A stretch of DNA of 64,000 bases from Heterotrichella gracilis (taxonomy: Eukaryota > Sar > Xanthophyceae > Tribonematales > Xanthonemataceae). The notes under the pieces were generated by a model. That model searched no databases and was not told the origin of the DNA. It worked only from the letters and a program-made list of their open reading frames with translations. The stretch is from contig JAULBX010026607.1 in NCBI GenBank assembly GCA_032358255.1, positions 162,912-226,911 on the forward strand, read 5' to 3'. Both the position numbers and the translations under genes were made by a program. Below are positions 36,701 to 47,200 of this stretch, in pieces (the first letter of the stretch is position 1; every line of letters begins with the position of its first letter).

Positions 36701-39700
36701 GTTGGCGTCGCGCTGAGTTGCCGTAAATGAATTATAATAATTTTTAATTCCATGTTTAAAACCGAGTTCTCGTTGCAGGTCAAGGGGAGCAGCCTACTGC
36801 CCGGCAGACATCCGAATTCAAGTCAAATGCACTGTTCACTTCGGTGCCAGCACAAGATGGGGTGGCATGTGTGCCTTGGCAGGCACCTGAAAACCTGGGT
36901 AAGGTCACAGTGCTGATGGAGGGGGGTGTTGCACCTGCGGCTTGGGGTCTCATAACATAGTTTGGCAAAATTTGCAATGCATTGCTGCAGCCAGCTCCTC
37001 TATAGGAGAGCAGCACTGCCGATTGCCGAAACTCTTGAGTTGCCGCTTTCCTGGTCACATCCAAGTATCGCTCAACCTTGGGGTTGAAAATGTATTTACT
37101 GTGCATTTCAAGTTCGTCACTGATATGATATGATATGATATAATATGATATGATATGATATGATATGATATGATATGATATGATATGATATGATATGATA
37201 TGATATGATATGATATGATATGATNNNNNNNNNNNNNNNNNNNNNNNNNNNNNNNNNNNNNNNNNNNNNNNNNNNNNNNNNNNNNNNNNNNNNNNNNNNN
37301 NNNNNNNNNNNNNNNNNNNNNNNNATGCATATGTACATACCTTAGTGCACAATAGTGGTAAAAACAGCTTGATTTCCGTTTTGTTGCAGGAACCTTTATA
37401 ATCCGTGGCTACACAGTCACTGACGATGCAAAGTATGGCCAAGTCGAAACCTCGGTCATTGTGCGGCTTCCCCTCTCACTGACGCCATCTGCGCCAAGAA
37501 TCACCAGGGTTGGTGACAGCTTTGAGGCTGGAGTTGTGGTTACAGTGTCAGATAGCGAGGTCAAGGCACTTGCTCCGGATCAACAGGTGCGACTGGGTGC
37601 TGTGTGGTGCTTAGCAGGACCCCTAAACTAACTTCTTGCTTGCATGACAATCTTATTTCCTGCTAGCATGCTGATCCTTTGGAAATTCCTGCTAGCGTGA
37701 CGATCCCTCCTTTGTTTTGTCAATTGTCAGGTTGGAGTGAGCGCTGAAGTGCCGCTTGATTCTTCACTCGAGTTGGACGATGCTCCTCAGAAATCCGTTA
37801 CTGTTGGAGTTTCACAGCCAGAAGAAGTCAGATTCAGGTTCAAAGCTGTTCGCGTGGGGAACGGCACTTTCACCGTCACGACGCAGGATGGGTCTGGCAG
37901 TGAGGATGCCCTTGAGGTGATGAGCAAAATGATGTATTGTTTGTGCCATGATCCCCATTGCATCCTCCAAGTAGCCACTAGGTGGCCGCCAGGTGGCACG
38001 GCGCTGGGGTCCTGTTCAGGACCTGCCCATGCATCAGGGATCTGATCACTGAGGCACACACCCATGCTTAGTCAGGTGCAAGGGAGTGCATGGTCACCTG
38101 TGGCACTTTGCAATTTGCGTCCATGTCAAGTCTATACAATAGTATTTTTCAACCAAGTTCATGAGCGTAAAGGATGGCGAACGGTTACAAAAGCATGATA
38201 TAGGCGTGTGCCATATAAACCAATGCACCTGGGTACCCTTGCTATCAACGCGTCCACCCCTCTGTCTACAGATTGAGATACCTGTAGAAGGTCAACAGGC
38301 GCCGGTGCAGCTGGCCTCCTCCTTCCCGATTGCTGCCCAGCCACAGAATGCCACCGGCGTGCCAAAGCCATTCACGGGCGGCTGGCAAGAGGGACTGGAC
38401 CTTCCTGAAGCTACACCTGGCACAGGAACAGTGTCCTTCACAGCTGGTGTAGGCTATCTGCCGGCGCTTCTCACTGCAACCAAGGGTCTCCTGCAGCCGG
38501 CACCTCAGGAGCCCTTCAGTGGCACATGGGCTGTTGCTGCGCAGGCAAGTAAACGGCCTCATATTGCGCAACATTTGAAAAAGCGTTAAATGTGCCTGAC
38601 TATGGTGTTATAGAGTTTAGTGGTTTTAGTGGTTTTAGGGTATAGGGTGTAAAGTTTTAGGTGCTAATATGGTTGTATTGTGATTTGGTGGCACAGTATG
38701 GATACAGTCGTCTTTGAGCGTCACAAAGCACCAACCCAGATCAACCATGAGGGTTCTCAACCCTCTTTTTTTCGAAACTGCAGACAATTATCGCTGCGCA
38801 GGTGCCACCGCCTACCCTTGACACATATGGCAGTACACCATCAGATTCTGGGGGTGCAGAACTGCAGGATGTCATGGTGCTGGCAGACGAGGGTGCGCTC
38901 AACAGCACGAAAGCGCTGCTGAACCTCACTACTGATATGCTGGGATTTCAGGAGTACCACCAGCTCCTCACCAGCGGCTCCCCGCCAGCAGTTGATGTGC
39001 CACTGAACTTCTGGGCTGTGTGGGTTGCCAGTCAGCTTGAAGACATGGGGCTGGCTTCCACTAACCTGACTGATTTGCAGCAGACATGGCAAGATGCAGC
39101 CACTCGGTATGCCACCCACCTTGCATGTCTTGGAAAGGCTTGCCAATTGCAGATTGCATGCTGCATCAAATGGAATGGCAGCCATCAGGATCACTGACTT
39201 GAATGTGCTGTCGGTCCTTTGAATAATCCTTTGAAGATTGACACGCTTGTATGCATACACTGTGCTCACCTGATGCCACTCCTGCAGGCAACTCACCAAG
39301 GATGCTGTGGAGTCCCGCCAGAACTACAACGTCTCATATTCTTCACTTTCAACACTTGCTCTTGCCCATCTGGTGCTGGGACTGTACTGGACACCTGTTG
39401 CATGCCCAGACATGTACCCGGGGTGCGACCTGCAGCAGGTGCGCATGGAAGCCAGCCCATATTGAACAACTGCAGATGCACAATACACGCACAGACACTG
39501 TTGCATTCAATATGTAGCTAGCTTCTAGCAAATAGTGCTGTCAATCGATCTTTGTTACTGAATTGAACTTCATAGTACGCTTTTGATCTGTGTTCAATAG
39601 AGTTAACACTCAAGTCTGGCCAATGGCACCAGTGAGTTGTTGTGAACCAAACTGCAGTTGGCTGAGGATCTCAGTATGGACCGTCTTGATGCTGAGGTTA

Positions 39701-42571
39701 GCTCGTTGAGCGTTGGGGACAGTGCAATTGTGGCACTCACATGGGCATCTGTACCTGGCGGCAAGGGCAACCCAGCCTGGCAGCAGGCCATCAAGAAGTT
39801 GCAGTCGTCCATAAGGGTGGGGGCCCGCACAGCATATATTGCCGCCTCAGAAGGCTCTTCTACCCCAGCAGGTCTGACAAAAAAAAAAGTGCAACTTATT
39901 ATCATTCCCAAGTTGTCATGGGTGTATTATACCTACCTCCCTGATTCCTATAGCATATTCAGTTGGTTGCTGGAGCAAGCAGATCAAATTCCAAGGGTGG
40001 CATTACACAAGCAGCGCAACACTACGTAGTGTCCTGTGCTTTGGCCCGTATGTTCCTGAGTCAAACTGCAAAGTTTGGCACATCGTTACAATTGATTGGC
40101 AAACTTGCATTGGATGACAGTACTTGATTGCTATTCATCCTATGAGTGGGGGTTTCTGTGGTTTATTGTGTGCTGATAAACCCTAAGACCTTTTGCCCTC
40201 CGTACCCTGGGCCTACACACTGCTACACCTCAATACCCCGACCCTCCTAATTAGTGAAACCCTGCGGGGACAATACCCGTAGTCACTACCCTTCTATAGG
40301 CTTATAAACGCAACCCACAGCAGGAATAATTTGATTGCGCACCGCAGGTCTGGATGATCATGCTTTCGCTGTGCTTGCGCTGCTGGGAGGTGAAAATGCC
40401 TTCGATCCTTTGCTGCAAAAGGTTGCCAATTACGTTGCAACTAAACTTGGGGGATCTTCCATGGGCAACCCTGGGGACAAAGCAACAGCAGACAGCATGC
40501 TTGCTCTTTCAAGGTGAGGCATGCACCAGTCAAATTCAAAACAATTTCCCCTTCCAATGGTACATGCGCACATGCGCATAAAGTCAATTAAGAAAGTAGC
40601 AAAGTAAAAAAAGAAATAAAATAAAAACAGGTGCACTCTTGGGCGCAGGGCGCAACCCGAATAATGCAGTTTATATTGAATTATTTTGATACTTGTAATT
40701 CATCACATCTTCACAGGGGATTGTGTAATGAAAGTATCCTGTGAGCCATGTTTGGGATCCTGGGGCACCTACAGCCTGGGTGCACTCCATATTTGTTTTA
40801 CAAGTACCATTGTATGCCGTTCTGACTACGACATAAACTGATGATAACCCAGCACTATCCTTTTATGACGTTCGTCAGACCTGCACCTTCCAACTGTTGC
40901 TGGCCTGCCACCAGGTATGATGTCATGAAGGGAAGCACCAAGCCCGACCTGATCCTGACTCTGGCCACGGATCCGGGTGGGGAGATCCTGGTGGAAGAGC
41001 CATTCGTCTCCTCGTCACATGTCTACCACCAGGTGGGATGTTGCCATAATTAGTGTGTTGCACAATTTGCGCTGGTAGGCTGCTTCCATGTGAGGTTATT
41101 ATTGGGACTTTATGCATGCAATCCACAACCCTGCACCATTGTATGGCAGCTCCCCACTTCAAGACACACATAGTAGCTTGGACAGCGTTCTCGGCCTCCG
41201 TAAATCCTATAGGGTTAATCCTGCCCCCCCCACCACACACAGGAGTTTCCATGGTCAGAGCTCCCTGTCAACGTATCCAGCCTGGTCTTTGATGCTGAAG
41301 GGACAGGCGAGGTATCCGTGGCTGTTGTCCTGGACTTTGTGCCAGCAGAGGTGAGTGTATACCCTAGCAGAATAAACAGCATTGCCAAGCACATGCCAGC
41401 TGTCCAAAAGCCCACAGGGTACAGTGCCAAGGCGCAGTGCCTTCTGCTGACCTCCACAAAGCTGTTTGTCACCTGCAAGCAAAGTGAGAAATTGAGGTGC
41501 ATAGACTGCTAGCCATGTGCTGTTTGAACAAGCTTGCACTTTGCTTGTAGGTCCTTCCCTACCCTACTTACCGGGGGATCTACCTTGAAAGGGTCATACA
41601 GAAAGTAGATGCCTTGTCGGGGAATGCTGTTGGGGAGCCGCTTGCCACCATCCCGCTGGGAACCGTGGTCCTCATATCGGTAGCAATGACCACGCCAGAC
41701 AGCCTTGGCCCCACAAATTTGAACGTACTCATGCCTGGAGGCCTTGAGCCTGTCGACCCGCTGACAGCCACCAGCGTGCCTGGAGGAGGAAACACCTGTC
41801 CTGCAATACCATGGAGTGCGGACACCGGCAACACAGCTGCAGCTGACTCAATGGCAATTGCCTCCAGTGACATCTTCCCGCCGTGGTTCCAGTGCCCCGT
41901 GCAGCAGACACGCCCTGATGCCGTGCAATTCAAATTCCAATCTGTGCGAGCAGGAACTACACAGGTTGCAGTTTCAGCAGTTGCCACTACAGCAGGCGAG
42001 TGGGTACTGCCTCCTGTGCAGGCTGCTGTTGATGCCGAACCTGAGCTGATGGGATTGAGCAGTGCAGGTGAGGTTCCCTATTGATAGTCTTGACTAGATA
42101 AGTGCAAGGCGGTGCTCTGACGTTAACGTTTAGTAATACACTGGTAAAGTAGCCAAGGTCTGTGTCTCGCAAGGTCTGGTAAAACAAACCTGTGGGAGAA
42201 TGCCACCGGTTGCCAGCCTTCTGATTGCACAAGGCTCGGTTAGCCAAAATTCGCATTCAACATGCAACACGTACCTTCTTGTCAACACTTACAATACATA
42301 TCTTTCCTGGCTCTGGCCGTCGCATGTATGCATACATGCAACCTTTGTCATGTGTATTGCAATGCTAATTAACCTAAATGACGTGGTGTGCTGCGCAGGG
42401 GAAATCGTCGTGTGTGATGGGTGTGAAGCTTCCAGCAAGCCAGTTCAGATTATCCCAAAGGATTGTCCCAAGCAGTGCAGTGGCTCAGGCGTGTGCAACG
42501 TACTCACTGGCGAGTGTGTGTGTGATTCTGGCTACAGCGGCAGCGATTGCAGTGTGTATGCAGCCTCTTGA
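27713..42571 (+). CDS. Secreted alpha-2-macroglobulin-family protein, thioester-less, with C-terminal EGF-like module
   Basis: Exons: 27713-27883, 28185-28253, 28480-28621, 29214-29796, 30025-30342, 30718-30809, 31092-31299, 31474-31708, 31817-32030, 32462-32659, 32908-33150, 33280-33478, 33722-33948, 34768-34844, 35036-36155, 36779-36898, 37390-37586, 37731-37916, 38272-38544, 38784-39106, 39288-39438, 39658-39871, 40348-40513, 40915-41032, 41243-41350, 41551-42067, 42399-42571. Every phase matches; 2213 residues. A signal peptide (1-30) is followed by repeated macroglobulin beta-domains rich in N-glycosylation sequons. LDRRLVKPGEAANIQG (about 660-680), a second TDKPTYRQGEVARVYI unit in exon 15, and the VDKAILDL segment are typical of bacterial-type A2M (YfhM/YfaS). 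A low-complexity stretch after VDKAILDL is the likely bait region. Exons 19-24 form the alpha-helical domain. Where family members have YPYGCxEQ, this protein has QPAPQEPFSGTWAVAAQ, so the thioester is absent. The end is Cys-rich (CSGSGVC, CVCDSGYSGSDC). It is probably an extracellular protease trap or scaffold; that is inference. Confidence 0.86.
29828..29880. repeat. Two-copy 27-bp minisatellite in A2M intron 4
   Basis: Units at 29828-29854 and 29855-29880 share GTGCTGCGCGTACAAGTG after CTGTA(C/T). The sequence is intronic. Confidence 0.85.
30372..30480. repeat. Degenerate telomere-like CCCTAA/CCCTAAA tract in A2M intron 5
   Basis: Repeated words of the form (A)CCCTAAC, ACCCTAA and CCTTAGCC fill about 100 bp between exons 5 and 6. 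They resemble the plant-type telomere repeat CCCTAAA with many substitutions. A shorter tract follows at about 30883-30899. Confidence 0.65.
32085..32232. repeat. Degenerate telomere-like CCCTAAA tract in A2M intron 9
   Basis: About 150 bp of repeated CCCTAAA, CCTAAAAC and CTCTAAACC words between exons 9 and 10, the longest such tract in the window. The opposite-strand form (TTTAGTGG, TTTTAGGG) appears in intron 19 at about 38608-38670. Confidence 0.7.
36380..36450 (+). pseudogene. Decayed duplicate of the exon 15/intron 15 boundary inside A2M intron 15
   Basis: The word CGAGTTCTCATTGCA at about 36387 resembles the true exon-16 acceptor (CGAGTTCTCGTTGCAG, to 36778). A little further on, ATCTGCCGGCCCAGGTGTTG at about 36406-36425 resembles the real end of exon 15 and its donor (CATCTGGGCCAG then GTGTTG, at 36155). 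This looks like a partial tandem duplication that has decayed. No usable reading frame remains. Confidence 0.45.
37123..37224. repeat. (TGATA)n pentanucleotide microsatellite in A2M intron 16
   Basis: About twenty copies of TGATA with one TAATA variant, running directly into the block of Ns. The true length is unknown because the repeat broke the assembly. Confidence 0.97.
37225..37324. other. Assembly gap, 100 N
   Basis: Exactly 100 consecutive undefined bases, a common placeholder size for a gap of unknown length. It is entirely intronic in the model here: exons 16 and 17 of the A2M gene join in phase across it. A small exon hidden in the gap cannot be excluded. Confidence 0.98.
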
Positions 42572-42668
42572 TGGCCCATCTAGGGCTGGCGGGGCCAACA
42601 ACATTATAATATAATATGGGTGGTATTATCGGTATGGGCCTTCCAATATGGGTGGTCATTGTGTGACA

Positions 42669-42713
42669 CATGCGACTTAACCACTACGACAGTCGTAGTG
42701 GTTAAGTCGCATG
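42669..42713. repeat. Perfect 22-bp inverted repeat (hairpin)
   Basis: Arms 42669-42690 and 42692-42713 are exact reverse complements separated by one base; the left arm begins CATGCGACTTAACC. It lies about 100 bp after the A2M stop codon, so it may be in the 3' UTR. It is not followed by a T-run, and this is a eukaryotic context, so a terminator role is unlikely. Confidence 0.95.
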
Positions 42714-42810
42714 CAGGGCCCCCAGGGACTCAATTTGGACGTTGCTGTTTGGATGACCTGCAGACGCTGCCTGGGGATTTTTGAAGTCAGTTTAGTCAAT
42801 TTGAAATACA

Positions 42811-42900
42811 ATTTTGAACCCCGCAAGGCCTGACGAGCGGCAACTAATATTATAAATATAATATCAGTTGCCGCTCGTCAGGCCTTGCGGGGTTCAAAAT
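42811..42900. repeat. Perfect 35-bp inverted repeat with AT-rich 20-bp loop
   Basis: Arms 42811-42845 and 42866-42900 are exact reverse complements; the left arm begins ATTTTGAACCCCGCAAGG. The loop (42846-42865) is AATATTATAAATATAATATC, itself nearly palindromic. A near copy of the loop, ATTATAAATATAATTTCAG, follows the right arm at about 42899-42917. Such a structure can arise by template switching, as a fold-back element, or be a hairpin RNA precursor. Confidence 0.95.
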
Positions 42901-42917
42901 TATAAATATAATTTCAG

Positions 42918-44242
42918 TAGTGTTGCTTTCTCCCAGCCACTGTTTATATACATACAATGCATGTGCGTAGCGTAGACTAGACTGTACAGCAAGTCGGCCT
43001 CAGGCTAAGGCTATCCATTATGCCCTAAGGCAGGTAGTCATTTTTATTAGTCATAAAGCAGACTGCGTGGCTGAGTGGCTCTGAGCACGTGGTAACTATT
43101 AGTAACACTGAGGGCTAGCGTAGTACAATGGATTCCTCAGCAAGAAGTTTGCTTGCAAGCATGTCCATTTGATTAGTAAAGTCTAGTCATCGCATATTTT
43201 TACACTGCCTGAGGTGTCGCAGTACTCCATACCATATAGGCAAGAAGAAGAAAGAAAGAAAGGGAACGCACAGAGGCGTAGTGGGGTTGTAGTAGCGGCA
43301 GTGTCATTGAAGCTGTAAGCAGTTATTAATTATGATGTCTTACAACGGCTGGTTAGGTAAGAACTCAGACTAGTTGCTTCGGCTGTCGCTTAGACTAACA
43401 GTGCACACTATTACCAATGTGACATGGTAAAAGCCCGGCAGCCAATTTGTTGAATATTCTACAATACTATGTGCTCCATCGTCACTTTAGTCTAAGAAGC
43501 GAGTTGTGAGTGAGCCGTAAAATCTTGCTGCAACTTGTTGTAATAATTCAATGGTCACTTGTCAGGGCCGCATGATTGCCCACTCAGCCTGCCAGGCGGC
43601 CGCAGTGACACTGCGCAGCGCACTGCGCAGCGCTAATTTGTAACACAAAAGGACAGGTACTGCCAAATCCCTGGGCCCTGAGTATGTTACAATCATGCCT
43701 GACCAACCAGTGGTTGCCAATGTGGCATGTGACATGCTACGCGGCACCCTGCCATGTAATCATGTGTACACCAGTGTTGCACGCACTATGGCTTAATAAT
43801 ATATACTTGTGCACTCATTGAGGTGAGGTCTATGATCGGCAGGCCCTGGGTTCAACCAACGTTGGCAACAGCCATACATGCAATCCATTGCGTGTACTGA
43901 AAAATGGGCCATTTATGTCTGTCAGAAATGAAAGCCCACCAAAATAAAATGCTGCATTTGAAGCTCAGGGCAAGGATTAGTGTATACTGTACTTGTTAAA
44001 CAGTTTGAAAAAAATGAAAGCAACTGATATGGAAAAGTATAGTCTATTTTATACACGAACGTACTTGGGCTAGACCCATTACGCTCTATTCCTATCTTAC
44101 AACTTAAAGCCCTACTTGGCAGTCATAAACACATGCACCCCACATGCACATGCATCGCATCCCCTAGATTACTACTCCATATGTTTATTTTCTTTCCATT
44201 CAAAGTGCCTGGCACATGGCACCATTGTACTGTACTGTGCTG
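42918..44242. other. Convergent intergenic region, no gene seen
   Basis: Lies between the 3' ends of the A2M gene (plus) and the large helical-repeat gene (minus). No coding exon is supported. A short GC-rich tandem (CTGCGCAGCGC twice) occurs at about 43609-43632. A GGTTCAACC word at about 43851 is not part of a tRNA fold. Confidence 0.5.
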
Positions 44243-47200
44243 TCAGCTGTCCCCCTCCAATGCCGCCCAGCACCTGGCCGCCAGTGCCTCATCTCCCGCC
44301 GCCTGCGCCTCTGATGCCACCAGCTGGATGTCGCCACTCAACCCGGATCCTGGATCAAGCAAAAAATTCAACACCGCACTTTTCCAAGAGCTAGGTAACT
44401 ATCCATGCAATGCTTAAATACCCACTACCATGGCAAAGCAGAGCAGCAGTGCCAAATTATGCCATCAACCCATTTTTCCAGTGGCATTCATGGCCTTCCT
44501 CACCGTGCACAAGGGACCATGCAGATACACATGCAATGGCACCAGAGGGGACCCCTCCTGCTGCTGTCATGACATACAACTCATGACATGTGCCGATGTT
44601 GATGCGCGCAGACCATTGTGTGGACCCCACCTATGGCACTTGTGGCTGCCCGTGCAAGCCGCCCTATGCGCAGGAAGGCTAATGTACGTGCATGCGGTGA
44701 TGACATCATATCCGCCAGCCGCTCCGCATGGCCCGCCACCCCACCCCCAGGCACCAGGTAGCTCAGCCAGCCCCTGCCAGGTGAGGGAGGTGTGGTGGGC
44801 GGTGCACCGGGGCTTCTGGGCAGTGCTGCAGCCTGCGCCTGTGCCATGTAGCCCGAAACCGCCGCCCCCAGAACCGTATCCCGCTCCTCGTTCACCAGTG
44901 TGCCCTGCATTGTTCAATGCAGAGAGCTTACAATAAGTGTCATCATCAACTGAAGACCTGCGCAAATGTACTTGCCATGCTGGCATTCTCCATTCACCAC
45001 AATCAACCCCCCCCTCCCCTGCACCCACCGTCAGGCTGTCGATGAGTGCCGCCAGCCCCCGGTGGTCCCGGTTGCCCGCTAGTGCAGCCGCCGCCCCCGC
45101 GTACGCCCGCACGCCGCTCAGGCGCCATTCCTGCACCAGCCTGAAGGCCAGGCTGTGCTCGCTCGCCAGCAGCAGCAGCTCCACCAGCGCCAGGCAGCGG
45201 CGGTTGGCTGCCGCTGCAGCTGCGGGGGAGTCGTCTTCGGGGAAAAGATGGAGGGCGGAAGGGGAAGGAGTGGGGGCCGCCTACAGTGGGAGCTCTGCAT
45301 TGGTACTTTACTGCAAGGGTGGCTAGGTATGTGTGAGTTCATGTAACTGATAAGTTGGTACAACAAGGCGGGCATGTATTTACCACACCTGCTGCGTGCC
45401 GCTGAAGTACCCCCCCTTTCCAGCCGCTGCGCCATGTGCCACCAGTGCCCGCAGCGCCTCCAGCTGCAGTCCCACGCGCGCTGCAGTCTGCGCAACTGCG
45501 GGCAGCGGGAGGCTCTCGGCGGCACCCGCATTGCCTGCGGCCTGCACGAGCAAAATCAGCAGCAGGCTTCATCAATTCCTATACTCGTAGGTGTACTGGG
45601 GCACATGACAAGGGACCCACCGCACATGACGCATACACCATTAATGCCAGCTACACCCAGGAACAGTGCGCGCATTATTCCTACACTGTTTTAATTCAGC
45701 ACAGTGCCATGCCGCTGCCATGCCCATGCACAGGCGCTTCATGCAACACATATTGTCTGACCTGTGCCGCCTCCACCGCCGCACTGCGCTGCTGCTGCGT
45801 GCGTGCCAGGGCGTCCGCCAGGTGGCACTGCGCATTCTCAAGGTGGGCAATGGAGGAGGGTAGATCGGCTGCCAGGCTGGCCAGGCGCACACACGTCATG
45901 GCTGAAGGCAAGGGGGGGCCAAGTTGGATGCAGGCAAATCAAGAGTGGGAAGGAGGGCTGGCGGTGGTGTGTTGGGTGGCTGGCGACCACGCAGTGCAAT
46001 GGGCGCACAGCAGTGGTTTTCAGCAAGCACGTGTTGTGTGCAACCAGGGGATCTGTGTCCAAGTGTGTCTACCTGCAGCCACGGGCAGCCTGAGCGCCAG
46101 CAGTGCGCGGTACGCGTATCTGAAGTGCCCTGCCCCTGCCAGCCAGTCTGCTGCTGCCGCCAGGTGCGCCCTGCCCCTGGCCCCGCCCGCCGCCATGCGC
46201 GACACCAGTGCGCGCACCTCGCCATGCATGCAGCACAGCTCACAGAGCCGGGGCACAGTGCAGAACCTGGAATCAAGGGACACCATGAGGGGAAACCCCA
46301 GGAACCCATCTGTTGTGCAGTTGCCATGTTGATACCAACCACATGGGCAAAAGCTCAAAGCACCACCTGCAGCTTAAAATGGTTTTTGCACATCAGCGGT
46401 ATGCAGTAATTGGCGTGCCCATGTGTGAGGGTACCCCGCTCACCTGTCAGGCCTGTCCAGCACCGGTTCCCAGCCTTGAGGAGGGTACATCATAGCGGGC
46501 GCCTCGTGGCCGTGGTTGCTCCGGAACATGAAGGGGATCAGCTCCTGCAGGCGGCATGGGTAGGGTCGCCAGGGGGCACTGGAGTGCGCAAGCACCCCAC
46601 ACACAGTGCTGGATGACCCCAAATGCGCAGTAAGCAATATCCACATCGCCTGCCCCCACCCACCTCTGGGGCATACTCCTTGAGCAGGTTGAAGGCAAGG
46701 TCATAGCGGGGGCCAGATAGGCGGGGCCTGCTGCCACCACCACCCCCCCCTGCCCCACTGGTGTCCACAGTGCCCCCCGCCAGAGTGGTGGGTCCAGCAG
46801 GTGACTGTGGGCCTTTGCTAGGGGTCGAGAAGGGCATCTGGAGCACTTGGAGGAAATCGGAGGTCGACAGCGAGTTGTGCTCATCAGCCAGAGCAGTTGC
46901 CCTGCCATGGAGGGGGCACTCAAGTTGGTTGAGTGGGTTGAGGCACATAATGTGGCGTGTGCAACTGCCACCCCCACCTGCATAGGGTACTGGTGCAGCA
47001 TGCAGCTGACTAATCTGTCAGCATGATGTGCAGGTGACTACGCTGGTGAAAACACAGCCATTTTACAGGATGTGGCACCATCAGAGCACATGCATTCAGT
47101 GCCAGTCCTCCCAGGTATGCATAACTTCCTCGGCGCTCACCTTAGGGCAGCAGCTGATTGGCTGAGCGCCGCCGCGTCGGCCCACGCTCCCTCCTCCAAA

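Noticed and set aside
43060-43160. Possible tRNA-Ser/Leu A box (GTGGCTGAGTGGCTCTGAG)
   Set aside because: No B box lies at the expected distance and no cloverleaf folds.
43840-43870. GGTTCAACC resembling a tRNA T loop
   Set aside because: Surrounding bases do not form the acceptor or D stems.
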